58,282 bases of DNA from Acidobacteriaceae bacterium (GTDB lineage: Bacteria; Acidobacteriota; Terriglobia; Terriglobales; Acidobacteriaceae). Shown one piece after another: positions 27,099 to 35,984 of this stretch. Position numbers and translations under genes: made by a program. The notes under the pieces were generated by a model. The model worked only from the letters and a program-made list of their open reading frames with translations, did not search any database and had not been told where the DNA came from. Positions within the stretch are counted from its first letter, which is position 1. Every line of letters starts with the position of its first letter. Location of the stretch: the NCBI GenBank assembly GCA_030041515.1, contig JASHNS010000060.1, forward strand, positions 1 through 58,282, written 5' to 3'.

Positions 27099-30000
27099 GA
27101 TGGGACCTCCTGCATCGGGTGGGTGACCTGCGCGCGGCGCTCGTGGAGCATGTAATAGAGCACCGGCACGGCAGGCCAGGAAAGGAAGGTAGAGGCCACG
27201 CCACCCGCGATGAGCGAGAGGCCGAGCCCCTGAAAGATGGGATCGGTGAGGATAACGCTGGCGCCCGCAATCACGCCGGCAGCAGTGAGCAGCACCGGCC
27301 GGAGGCGGACGGCGCCGGCATCGATGACGGCTTCCGCCAGCGGCATGCCTTGCGTGCGACGGAGTTCAATGAAGTCGACAACGAGGATAGAGTTGCGCAC
27401 GATGATGCCGGCGCCGGCGATGAAGCCGATCATCGAAGTGGCTGTGAAGAAAGCGCCAAGGAGTGCGTGTGCGGGCAAAATGCCGATCAGCGTGAGCGGA
27501 ATGGGGATCATGATGGCGAGAGGAACGGTGAAGGATCGGAACCAGCCGACCACGAGCACGTAAATCAGGATCAGCACGGCGGCGAAGGCGAGGCCGAGAT
27601 CGCGGAAGACTTCAATGGTGATCTGCCATTCGCCGTCCCACTTCATGGAATAGCTGTCTGTGGATGCGGGCTGAACGGAGTTATAAATGGCCAGATGGGC
27701 GCCGCCGGGAAGAGCGAGCCGCCGGATGGCGCGGTTCATTTTCAGGATGGCGTAGACGGGGCTCTCTTCCGCTCCGGCAACATCGCCGGTGACGTAGACC
27801 ACGCGCCTGAGGTTCTTATGGTAGATGTCGGGCTGGAGCGTAGTGTGCTCCACGTCGACTAATTCGCGCAGCGAGACCATGCTGCCGTCGGCGCCGCGGA
27901 GGTGAATGTCTTCGAGGCCCTCGAGCGAGGAGCGCTCGGGGCGGGAAAACTCCACGATCGTGGGAACGGGTTCGCGCGAATCGGGCACGTGGAGGAGCCC
28001 GGCGGGCGCTCCGGATGTGGCGAGCGCCAGGGTCTGCGCCACCTGGGCGACGGGAATGCCGTGCAACGCGGCCTTCGCTTCGTCGACGCGGAAATTGAGC
28101 TGCGGCTGCGGATCCTGCTGGTACCAGTCGGTATCGACGACGCCGGGAGTCTGCTGAAAGATCTGCTTCACCTGGCGCGCAAGGGCGACCTGTCCCTCGA
28201 GCGAGGGGCCATAGATTTCCGCAACCAGCGTTTCCAGCACCGGGGGACCCGGTGGAACTTCGGCGACCTGGAGGCGCGCGCCATAGGCAGCGCCGATGCG
28301 GTCGAGTTCCGGCCGGAGACGACGCGCGATGGCGTGGCTCTGCAGGCTGCGCTGGCCGGCAGGCAGCAGGTTCACCTGAATGTCCGCCTGATTCGGCTGG
28401 CGGCGGAGGTAATAGTGGCGCACCAGCCCGTTGAAATTGAAGGGGCCGGAGGTTCCCGCGTACACCTGGTAATTGGCAACTTCAGGCTGCTGCGCCAGAT
28501 AGGCGCCCAGCGACTGGGCCACGCGCGTGGTTTGCTCCAGCGGCGTGCCGTCGGGCATGTTCACGATCACCTGGAATTCGCTCTTGTTGTCGAACGGGAG
28601 CATCTTTACCAGCACCATGCCGAGCGGCACGAGCGCGCAGGCCAGCATCAGCAGCGCTGCGACAGAGGCGAGAAAGACCCAACGATTGCGGGCGCGGCTC
28701 ATCAACCGGTGCATGATGCGGCGGTAGAAGCTGGTGAGCCAGCCTTCGCGCTCGGGCGTGAGGGTGTGGGCGCCCTTCAGGTGCGCTCGTCCCAACAGCC
28801 GCATCGCGGCCCAGGGCGAGACGACAAAAGCCACGGCGAGAGAAAAGAGCATCGCCAGCGAAGCGCCGACGGGAATGGGCCGCATGTAGGGACCCATGAG
28901 GCCGCGCACGAAGGCCATGGGCAGGATGGCGGCGATGACCGTGAAGGTGGCGAGGATGGTGGGGTTGCCAACTTCCGCGACGGCTTCTACGGCGACGCTG
29001 CTGAGGGAGCGGCCGCGATTGACGGGCATGCGGAAGTGCCGCACCATGTTCTCGACGACAACGATGGCGTCGTCGACCAGGATGCCGATGCTGAAGATCA
29101 GGGCGAAGAGGGTGACGCGATTGAGCGTGTAGCCCATCAGACAGAAGACCGCCAGCGTGAGGGCGAGGGTGACGGGGACAGCGAGAAGAACGACGCCCGA
29201 CTCGCGCCAGCCGAGAAAGAAGGCGATGAGCAGCGTGACGGAAAGAGTGGCCAGCAGCAGATGCTTCAGCAGCGTGTCGGATTTCTCTTTGGCCGTGGCG
29301 CCGTAATTGCGCGTGGTGGTGAGGTTCACATCACCGGGCAGCCGGACGCCCTGCATAGCGCGCACGCGAGCCAGGACGGCATTGGCGATGTCGGTGGCGT
29401 TGGTGCCCCTGCGCTTGGCGATGGTGATGGTCACGGCGGGATATTCCTTCCCTTCCCGCGTGCCGAACAAAACGTAATTCTGCGGCTCCTCGGGACTGTC
29501 GACGATCTGTGCGGCCACATCGCGCAGATAAACCGGCTGGCCGCTGGCCAGGCCGAGCACGACGCCTCCGACATCCTGCGCGTCGCGGAAAAGGTCGCCG
29601 GCGTCCACCTGGATTTCCTGGTTGTTGCCGGCGAATTCGCCCGCCTGGGTGCGCGCATTTGCGGCCTGCAGCCGCTGGACCACATCCTGAGGCGAGAAGC
29701 CGAAGCCGGCGAGCTTTGCGCTGTCGAGGATCACGCGCATGGCGCGCGGCTGGCCGCCAATGACCGTGGTCTCCGAGACATCCGGGATCTGGCGGATCTC
29801 GTGCTGGACTTCTTCGGCCATCTGGCGAAGTTGATAGCCGTTGTAGTTGCGGCCCCAGAGCGTGAGGGCGAGGATGGGCACATCGTCGATGGAGCGCGCT
29901 TTGATCATCGGCTGGGAAGCGCCCTGTGGCATTCGGTCGGCATTGGAGTAAAGCTTGCTGTAGACCTTGACGATCGCGTCTTCTTCCGGGGTACCCACGA

Positions 30001-30349
30001 GGAAGCGCACGATGACGAGGCTGCGGCCGGGGCTGGAGATCGAATACACGTACTCGACTCCGGGAATCTCGTGCATCAGGTTCTCAATGGGCGCGGTGAC
30101 GCGCTGTTCCACTTCGTGCGGAGACGCGCCGGGCATCGCCGTCGTGACATCGAGCATGGGCACCAGGATCTGCGGCTCCTCCTCGCGCGGGATGGAGAGC
30201 ACGGCGAAAAGGCCCAGCGCGAGCGCGGCGGCAATCACCAGGGGCGTCAGCTTCGAATCAAGGAAGGCGCCGGCGATCCTTCCGGCAATGCCGGGGCGGC
30301 ACGCAGAGGCAGAAAAGCCTGGAGCGCATGTGTCCGGAGGATTCTTCAT
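27095..30349 (-). CDS. RND efflux pump, inner-membrane permease (AcrB-like)
   Basis: Second RND pump in the window, 1084 residues. TM1 is near LTPLVIAAALALGLFAVLS, the first porter loop starts SIPREEEPQILVPMLDVTTAMPGAS, and TM4 contains the canonical proton-relay pair in GILVDDAIVVVENM, unlike the pump at 1280-4534. The PREEEPQI segment is typical of a bacterial multidrug/solvent subclade. It is the third gene of a TolC-adaptor-pump operon and overlaps both neighbours by 4 nt (ATGA). Substrate unknown. Confidence 0.95.
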   Translation of the reverse strand: MKNPPDTCAPGFSASACRPGIAGRIAGAFLDSKLTPLVIAAALALGLFAVLSIPREEEPQILVPMLDVTTAMPGASPHEVEQRVTAPIENLMHEIPGVEYVYSISSPGRSLVIVRFLVGTPEEDAIVKVYSKLYSNADRMPQGASQPMIKARSIDDVPILALTLWGRNYNGYQLRQMAEEVQHEIRQIPDVSETTVIGGQPRAMRVILDSAKLAGFGFSPQDVVQRLQAANARTQAGEFAGNNQEIQVDAGDLFRDAQDVGGVVLGLASGQPVYLRDVAAQIVDSPEEPQNYVLFGTREGKEYPAVTITIAKRRGTNATDIANAVLARVRAMQGVRLPGDVNLTTTRNYGATAKEKSDTLLKHLLLATLSVTLLIAFFLGWRESGVVLLAVPVTLALTLAVFCLMGYTLNRVTLFALIFSIGILVDDAIVVVENMVRHFRMPVNRGRSLSSVAVEAVAEVGNPTILATFTVIAAILPMAFVRGLMGPYMRPIPVGASLAMLFSLAVAFVVSPWAAMRLLGRAHLKGAHTLTPEREGWLTSFYRRIMHRLMSRARNRWVFLASVAALLMLACALVPLGMVLVKMLPFDNKSEFQVIVNMPDGTPLEQTTRVAQSLGAYLAQQPEVANYQVYAGTSGPFNFNGLVRHYYLRRQPNQADIQVNLLPAGQRSLQSHAIARRLRPELDRIGAAYGARLQVAEVPPGPPVLETLVAEIYGPSLEGQVALARQVKQIFQQTPGVVDTDWYQQDPQPQLNFRVDEAKAALHGIPVAQVAQTLALATSGAPAGLLHVPDSREPVPTIVEFSRPERSSLEGLEDIHLRGADGSMVSLRELVDVEHTTLQPDIYHKNLRRVVYVTGDVAGAEESPVYAILKMNRAIRRLALPGGAHLAIYNSVQPASTDSYSMKWDGEWQITIEVFRDLGLAFAAVLILIYVLVVGWFRSFTVPLAIMIPIPLTLIGILPAHALLGAFFTATSMIGFIAGAGIIVRNSILVVDFIELRRTQGMPLAEAVIDAGAVRLRPVLLTAAGVIAGASVILTDPIFQGLGLSLIAGGVASTFLSWPAVPVLYYMLHERRAQVTHPMQEVPS

Positions 30350-31464
30350 GGCTGCGCCTCGTTGGCGGGGACGATGCGCTTGCCGGCCAGATCGCGGTCG
30401 CCGGGGCTGTTCACGAGCGTTTCGCCCGCGGCGAGTCCGGAGAGGATCTCTACTGCTTCTCCGTGGGTCGCGCCGAGCGTGACATAGCGAAGCTGTGCGA
30501 CACTCCCGGCACCCATGGCGTAAACGCAGGCCAGCGAACCGCGCACGGCAATCGCAGAGCGGGGCGCGAGAATCACCTGCCGGGTGGCGCCGGGAAACTC
30601 AGCTGTCGCGTACGTGCCCGCGCGCAGATTGTTGCGCGCAGGAAGGTCGAGCTTAACCAGAAAGCTGTGGCTGGCGGGGTCGGCGGCGGGAACGATTTGC
30701 GCGACCCTGCTCGCCACGGCGCGGGACAGACCATCCAGCGTCACCGGCACGGCCATGCCCAGATGAACGGAGGCCATCCGCGATTCATCGACGGTGGTGA
30801 CCACCTGCAAAGGTCCGTCACGGTCAATTTGGAGGAGCGGAAGGCCGGGAGCGGCGAGGGTTCCCGGGTCTGCAAGACGGGCGGTGATGACGCCGGCAAA
30901 GGGCGCGCGCAGCGTGGTGTAGGCAAGCTGGGTTTGCGCTCCGGCAACCGCAGCTCTGGCCTGCTGAGTTTGGGCCTCATACGATTCGAGGCGCAACTGG
31001 GCGGCCTGCGAGCGCTTCTGCACTTCGTCGAATTCCTGCGGGCTGACGCTGTTCTCCTGCTGCAGAGTCTGATAACGGGCCAGAGTTTCGGCGGCGAGGG
31101 AGGCGTCGGCCTGCGCGGCCATCTGCTGGCGACGGGCGGCCTCGGCCGCAGAGTTCGCCTGGTTGAGCGATGAGCGCAATGCGGCATCGTCGAGCGTGGC
31201 GAGCAGCTGCCCGGCGCGCACGCGGTCGCCGGCCTGGACCAGCACTCTGCGAATCTGCCCTGGCACCTGCGCGGAGATGGTCGCCGTCTCACGGGCGCGC
31301 AGCGTTCCCGCAGCAGCGATACTGTCGGGTTCTTCGGCAGAGACGCTGCGCACCACCTGCGCCGAAACCGCAGCAGGTGCGGCCGCGACCGGAGCGCCGG
31401 AATGCGAGCATCCGAGCAAAAGGAATGGCACAGCAAGAGAGCAGGAGATGAGGAAGCGGTTCAT
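30346..31464 (-). CDS. RND efflux adaptor lipoprotein (HlyD/MFP family)
   Basis: Periplasmic adaptor, 372 residues, anchored by a lipid: MNRFLISCSLAVPFLLLGC has a lipobox with Cys19. The lipoyl domains are ISAQVPGQIRRVLVQAGD and TLRAPFAGVITARLADPG, and the hairpin between them is Ala/Gln-rich (about 100-165). Beta-barrel and membrane-proximal domains complete it. The ATG at 31464 has GGAG 8 nt upstream and overlaps the TolC stop as ATGA; its own stop overlaps the pump start the same way. Confidence 0.93.
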   Translation of the reverse strand: MNRFLISCSLAVPFLLLGCSHSGAPVAAAPAAVSAQVVRSVSAEEPDSIAAAGTLRARETATISAQVPGQIRRVLVQAGDRVRAGQLLATLDDAALRSSLNQANSAAEAARRQQMAAQADASLAAETLARYQTLQQENSVSPQEFDEVQKRSQAAQLRLESYEAQTQQARAAVAGAQTQLAYTTLRAPFAGVITARLADPGTLAAPGLPLLQIDRDGPLQVVTTVDESRMASVHLGMAVPVTLDGLSRAVASRVAQIVPAADPASHSFLVKLDLPARNNLRAGTYATAEFPGATRQVILAPRSAIAVRGSLACVYAMGAGSVAQLRYVTLGATHGEAVEILSGLAAGETLVNSPGDRDLAGKRIVPANEAQP

Positions 31465-32810
31465 TGGAGAGTCTCCGCGGTATCGGGTGTCAAGCGGCCG
31501 GTGGCATACAGCAGCGCGGCCCAGGAAACGGTGTTGCCGTACGCAGCGCGCCAATAATCGCTCTGGCTCTGCCGCTGCGCATCTTCCGCGCGCAGCAGAT
31601 CCGTCATGGTGGCCAGTCCGGCGTTGTAGCGATTGCGCAGGATGCGCAGGCTCTCAGTGGATTGCTCCAGGGTGGCGCGGGCCGTCGTCACCATGCGCTC
31701 GGCAGTCTGGTGGCTGGTGTAGGCGCGCTCCACGGCCAGGCGGATCTGCAGCTCGGCCAACTGCTCCTGGGCCTCGGCCTTCTGGCGCGCCGCCTGTTCC
31801 TGGCGCAGGCGGGCGCGGCCGGCCAGCGGCAGAATGTCGAGCGATAGCTGCGCACCCGCAACCCAGTTGTCGCCGCCGGTGCCCGCCACGGTGGGACGAT
31901 CGGTTTCCCAATTGCCGTAAGCACCGAGCTGCGGCAGGAAATCCTCTTTTGCCGCCCGAACAGCGACCTGCTGAGCGGATGCAGCGCGGCGCATCGCATC
32001 GAGATCGGGCCGGGTTTTCAGCGCAGCGGAGATATCCTCGTCGAGCGAGCCATCGGGGAAGGTTTTTGCGTCGATGGGCAGAAGTTCCGGCCTGGGCGTA
32101 ACGGATCCTCCCATGGCCGCTTCCAGCTCCGCCCACGCGGTTTCCAGGTCACCCTGGGCGGCAATCTGCTCCTGCTGGCGCTCCGACAGGTTCACCTGCG
32201 CGGCGAGCAGATCGGAGTCGACGGCCAGCCCCGCCTTCACGCGGGTTTGGGCATCGTGCTGCAGGGCGTCCGCGGTCTGCACTTCGTGCTGCGCCAGGTC
32301 GATTTGCCGCTGCGCATAGAGAACCGCCTGATAGGCTTCGACGACCTGGAGGACGATGCCCTGGCGGACCGCGCCGGTCATCGTCTCTGCGCCCTGCGCT
32401 GCGAGATGGGCAGCGTGCAACCGATCCTCGCTCGCCCATCCATCGAGGAGCTTCCACTGACCGCCAAAGCGGGTGGCAAAGTTGCCGATGGGCGCAGGAC
32501 GATTCAGGGCATTGAGGGAGAAGTCCGCCTGCGTAAATTGTTGCTGGCGCAGCTTCGTGCCAAAGACGTAGACGGGATCGTTGCCGCGGGAGATATCCTC
32601 GACAAAGTTGATGTGCGGCAAGAGAGCCGCGCGCGCCGCGGAGATACCCGCCGCGGCCGCGGAGGCGTCAGCCTGAGCAGCCGCCGTTTGCGGATTGTGG
32701 CCCACAGCGCGGCCGATGGCCTGGCGCAGCGTCAGAGTCTGCGCGATCCCGGCCCCAGGCAGAAGCAGCAGAAGGAAAAGAGCGCGAGATCTCCAGGGCA
32801 GTCGATTCAT
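31461..32810 (-). CDS. TolC-family outer membrane efflux channel
   Basis: Outer-membrane channel of the second pump, 449 residues. A signal peptide (MNRLPWRSRALFLLLLLPGA) is followed by two OEP repeats, with LRQAIGRAVGHNPQTAAAQ and ISAALKTRPDLDAMRRAAS as their diagnostic starts. A second in-frame ATG lies 3 nt upstream; AAGGGGA spacing favours the one used. It is the first gene of the operon, 122 nt downstream of the sigma-factor gene on the same strand. The channel-adaptor-pump order differs from the adaptor-pump-channel order of the operon at 1-5.8 kb. Confidence 0.94.
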   Translation of the reverse strand: MNRLPWRSRALFLLLLLPGAGIAQTLTLRQAIGRAVGHNPQTAAAQADASAAAAGISAARAALLPHINFVEDISRGNDPVYVFGTKLRQQQFTQADFSLNALNRPAPIGNFATRFGGQWKLLDGWASEDRLHAAHLAAQGAETMTGAVRQGIVLQVVEAYQAVLYAQRQIDLAQHEVQTADALQHDAQTRVKAGLAVDSDLLAAQVNLSERQQEQIAAQGDLETAWAELEAAMGGSVTPRPELLPIDAKTFPDGSLDEDISAALKTRPDLDAMRRAASAQQVAVRAAKEDFLPQLGAYGNWETDRPTVAGTGGDNWVAGAQLSLDILPLAGRARLRQEQAARQKAEAQEQLAELQIRLAVERAYTSHQTAERMVTTARATLEQSTESLRILRNRYNAGLATMTDLLRAEDAQRQSQSDYWRAAYGNTVSWAALLYATGRLTPDTAETLQ

Positions 32811-32932
32811 CATTCCCCTTCTTCGCCGCGGCTGGTGTGGTCTGGGCGAATCGCAGGCGCGATCTCGCTGCATGGCTCCAGGCAGGCGGTGCGGTGCTTG
32901 TACTTCCTACAACGCCGGCTGGGAACGATGTG

Positions 32933-33793
32933 TTACAGGGAATTTTTGATGAGGCGGAGATATTCCTCAGTGAGCAGCCGGCGAAGAACCGGGGGGACTT
33001 CGGCATCCGGACTGACTTCAAGCTTGCGGCAGCGCTCGATGGCGCCCTTCAGGTCCTGAATGAAGGCCACGCAGGCTGGGCAGGCTTCCATGTGGCGGCG
33101 CATCTGGTCGCAGGTAGCGGGCTCGAGCCGGTCATCGAGATATTCCGAAAGATTGGCAAAGATTCTGCGGCAATCCGCGGGGCGGGGCCGGGGCGATTGG
33201 CCGGCGCGAGGCTTCTTCAGCTTGCCGCGCAGGCGGCGGCTCATCTCCTGCCGCAGCAGCAGCCGCGCGCGGTGAAGACGCACGCGCACGGTGCCCGGCT
33301 GAAGGGCAAGGATGCGGGCCACCTGCTCGGTCTCCAGTTCCTCCATATCGTGAAGGACCAGCACGAGCCTGAGTGGAGGAGGCAGCTCGAGGACCGCCTG
33401 ATGCAGCATGCGGTGATCTTCGCCGGTGGCCGCGGCGCGCTCCGGATTTTGGCGCGAATCCGCCAGCAGGCGGTTCAACTCGGCGGGGCCGGGCATGAGA
33501 TCTTCGAGCGGCACCGCACGCCGATACGAGGCGCGGCGCCGGCTCTGCCAGCAGCGGTTCTTCGCCGCCGTGTAGAGCCAGGCGGAGAGCGCGTCCGCAT
33601 CGTCGAGCTTCACGAGATGCGGCAACGCATTCAGCAGGACCTCCTGCGCGGTATCTTCGGCGTCTTCGCGGTGGCCGCAAACGCGGATCCCAAAGGAGAG
33701 GACGGTCTTCTGCAGGATGTTCATCGCGCGAGCAACGCTGTGCGCGTCGCCGTGGCGCAGAAACCCGATCGCCTCCTGCAGTTCAGCGCGCAG
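32933..33793 (-). CDS. ECF sigma factor with C-terminal zinc-finger anti-sigma-like domain
   Basis: Alternative sigma factor directing RNA polymerase to its own promoters. Region 2 is seen in HREDAEDTAQEVLLNALPHL and region 4 in LRLVLVLHDMEELETEQVARIL and GTVRVRLHRARLLL. Beyond about residue 190 a tail holds a zf-HC2/ZAS-like helix pair with HMEACPAC, so one chain carries sigma and anti-sigma-like parts. The first ATG (33724) would cut region 2.1; reading back, the family-like sequence continues to a CTG at 33793 with AAGGAG 7 nt upstream, giving 286 residues. The next gene starts the efflux operon, a plausible target. Confidence 0.82.
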   Translation of the reverse strand: MRAELQEAIGFLRHGDAHSVARAMNILQKTVLSFGIRVCGHREDAEDTAQEVLLNALPHLVKLDDADALSAWLYTAAKNRCWQSRRRASYRRAVPLEDLMPGPAELNRLLADSRQNPERAAATGEDHRMLHQAVLELPPPLRLVLVLHDMEELETEQVARILALQPGTVRVRLHRARLLLRQEMSRRLRGKLKKPRAGQSPRPRPADCRRIFANLSEYLDDRLEPATCDQMRRHMEACPACVAFIQDLKGAIERCRKLEVSPDAEVPPVLRRLLTEEYLRLIKNSL

Positions 33794-33820
33794 AACCAGG
33801 CTCCTTGAGGTGGATGCTTC

Positions 33821-33826
33821 ATTATA
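33821..33826 (-). promoter_or_regulatory. Perfect -10 hexamer upstream of the sigma gene
   Basis: TATAAT on the minus strand. A start about 7 nt downstream would place the AAGGAG (33806-33801) and the CTG start (33793) in a short leader. No good -35 box is seen 16-18 nt upstream, so this may be a partial or extended promoter. Confidence 0.45.
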
Positions 33827-33913
33827 GGGAGGGGCGCAGCGCCATTGGAGCGGAGGCAGCGCCCGGCGGGTATCGGATCAGCCTGGAATACCGGATCGAC
33901 CGAGCCGGCGGCG

Positions 33914-35713
33914 TCAATGCGCCATTTTCGGTGATGCTCCGCGGGTGCGCGAAGCCGCCTGGGGAGCGACGGGTGGGGGCAGATCGAGGAGCTTGCGGAT
34001 TCCGCGCCCTTCGACGATTTCGTAGATGGCGTCGGCGGGAATGTTCTGAAATGCCTGATGCAGGCCGCTGGGCCAGTTCACTTCGACCCGGGACATGACG
34101 GCGGCTTTGCCTAATCCGAAGTGCAGCCGGGTATCGTTGCTGGAGTTATAGCCACCGCCGCCCCGGACCTCATCGATCTGGGTCATGCCGCCTGCGTCGA
34201 CCGTCATGCGCGCGCCGATCGCCATGCGGTTACTCTTTGTACCGACGAGGCGGAAGAGGACGCGGTGGTTGCCGTTGTGGGTTTCGTTGATGAAGATTGA
34301 TGGCGGGCCATCGACGTTGAAGACGACGAAGTCCAGGTTGCCGTCGTTGTTGATGTCTCCCACGGCGATTCCGCGGCGCGACTGAAGAGGCCCGTCGTTG
34401 AGGCCCGACTCGCTGGAAACATTCCGGAACGCCCGGCCCTGCATGTTGCGAAAGAGCAGGATGGGCTCACGAAACTTCACCTCCGAGGGCAGCTTGTCCA
34501 TGAGCGATGAGAAATTGCCGTTGGCGATGACGATGTCGGGCCATCCATCATTATCGAAATCGGCGAAGGAAACGCCCCACTTGACCGGGGCTACCGTGTC
34601 TTTGGCGAGGCCCAGCTGGGCGGCGACATCGGTAAAGGCGGTCCCGTCGTTCTGATAAAGGCTGACCGGTTGGCGACTATAGCGAGTGGTTAGCAGATCG
34701 AGCAGTCCGTGGTGGTTGAAGTCTGCAAAATCGGCCGCCATGTTGCCGAAAACTTCTCCATCGGCGCCGAAAGCCGTTCCGGAAACGATGCCCACATCGT
34801 CGAATTTGCCGTTGTGCAGGTTGTGGTAGAGATCATTCCTTCCTCCATCGTTCGTGACAAAGAGGTCAGGCCAGCCGTCGTTGTCGTAGTCGCCCCAGAC
34901 CACGCCCATGCCGTGCAGTTTTCCTGGATTACTCACGCCGGCGGCCCTGGAGACGTCTTCGAAGGTTCCGTCACCTCGATTGCGAAAGAGGACGTCCGAT
35001 TCTCCTGGCATTTCATCGGGAATCTGGAGAATGACCGAGCGGTAGCCTGTGGCACCGGGAAGAGGAGGGGGCAGATGATGCAGATCAGCGTGGACGTAGC
35101 GAGCCACAAAGAGGTCGATGAAGCCGTCGCGATCGTAATCGGCCCAGGCCGCGCCGGTGCTGAAGCCTCCCAGCCTGACCCCTGCACGGTCGGTCACGTC
35201 TTCAAACCGGCAGCCTCCCAGATTGTGGTAGAGGACGTTGTGTCCGTAACCGGTCACGTAGAGATCGGGCAGGCCATCGTTGTCGTAATCTCCAACGGCA
35301 ATGGCCATGCCCCAGCCACGAGCGGTCAACCCCGCGGCTTTGGTGATATCGGTGAAATGGATTTTGCCGCCGGTTCCATCCTGGTGATAGAGGGTGATCA
35401 TCGGATCGCCGCCTGCGAGATACCGGGGGATGGTTGTATCGTTCACCACGGCGATGTCAAGCTTGCCGTCATTGTCGCAATCGAAGAGCGCGATGCCGCC
35501 GCCGCCCATGGTCTCGACGATGTAGCGTCGCTCTGTCGAGGAATGGGGAAAAGTCGTGAGGCCCGCCTGGCGGCTGATGTCGCGAAAGATGATCGGCGCA
35601 GCGCCTCCGGTGCCGCGGGAGGTTTGGCCCGAGGCGGGATGGGCGGGGAGCGATGAAACCAGCAGCAGACCGGCGAGAAAGGGCACGGAACTGGACAGCG
35701 TCACGCGCCACAT
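33914..35713 (-). CDS. CRTAC1/ASPIC-UnbV FG-GAP repeat secreted protein
   Basis: A secreted beta-propeller-type protein of 599 residues. A signal peptide (WRVTLSSSVPFLAGLLLVSS) precedes many calcium-binding FG-GAP/VCBS repeats, seen as DCDNDGKLDIAVV, DYDNDGLPDLYVTGYG, DYDNDGWPDLFVTNDG and DFDNDGWPDIVIANG. The ASPIC/UnbV domain follows near the C-terminus (VDAGGMTQIDEVRGGGGYNSSND, LGKAAVMSRVEVNWPSG). Such proteins are abundant in Acidobacteriota and are thought to be surface or extracellular; the ligand is unknown. The ATG has GAGG 9 nt upstream; an upstream GTG (35734) is possible. Confidence 0.92.
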   Translation of the reverse strand: MWRVTLSSSVPFLAGLLLVSSLPAHPASGQTSRGTGGAAPIIFRDISRQAGLTTFPHSSTERRYIVETMGGGGIALFDCDNDGKLDIAVVNDTTIPRYLAGGDPMITLYHQDGTGGKIHFTDITKAAGLTARGWGMAIAVGDYDNDGLPDLYVTGYGHNVLYHNLGGCRFEDVTDRAGVRLGGFSTGAAWADYDRDGFIDLFVARYVHADLHHLPPPLPGATGYRSVILQIPDEMPGESDVLFRNRGDGTFEDVSRAAGVSNPGKLHGMGVVWGDYDNDGWPDLFVTNDGGRNDLYHNLHNGKFDDVGIVSGTAFGADGEVFGNMAADFADFNHHGLLDLLTTRYSRQPVSLYQNDGTAFTDVAAQLGLAKDTVAPVKWGVSFADFDNDGWPDIVIANGNFSSLMDKLPSEVKFREPILLFRNMQGRAFRNVSSESGLNDGPLQSRRGIAVGDINNDGNLDFVVFNVDGPPSIFINETHNGNHRVLFRLVGTKSNRMAIGARMTVDAGGMTQIDEVRGGGGYNSSNDTRLHFGLGKAAVMSRVEVNWPSGLHQAFQNIPADAIYEIVEGRGIRKLLDLPPPVAPQAASRTRGASPKMAH

Positions 35714-35808
35714 CGTAGCACGCCTCGGCGGCACCTAGCCGGGCGCGCATGGTGCGGGGTTTGACCGGCTTGCGGTAGCCGGCTCCTGCAGAACGTTTTT
35801 GGAAAGCC

Positions 35809-35893
35809 TGGTGCGAAAGGGGGGACTCGAACCCCCATGGGTTGCCCCGCCAGATCCTAAGTCTGGTGCGTCTGCCAATTCCGCCACTTTCGC
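35809..35893 (-). tRNA. tRNA-Leu (anticodon UAG)
   Basis: An 85-nt tRNA including an encoded CCA. The acceptor arms GCGAAAG and CTTTCGC pair, with discriminator A. The anticodon stem CCAGA/TCTGG encloses loop CTTAGGA, giving TAG. A long variable arm (GGGGCAACCC) and GTTCGAGTC T-loop confirm a class II leucine tRNA. It lies between the CRTAC1 and TlpA genes. Confidence 0.96.
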
Positions 35894-35984
35894 CCGTTTG
35901 CGCAGAGGGCCGACAGGCACAATTGTAGCGCGACGATGAGGGAGAACCGTTGGCGGGGCGTCCGCTTCCCTGCCTCGGGTGGGG

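Noticed and set aside
27902-30487. Very long open frame (861 codons) on the plus strand
   Set aside because: Antisense to the RND pump and adaptor genes, with repetitive His/Gly/Asp-rich composition typical of a high-GC shadow frame and no recognisable domain.
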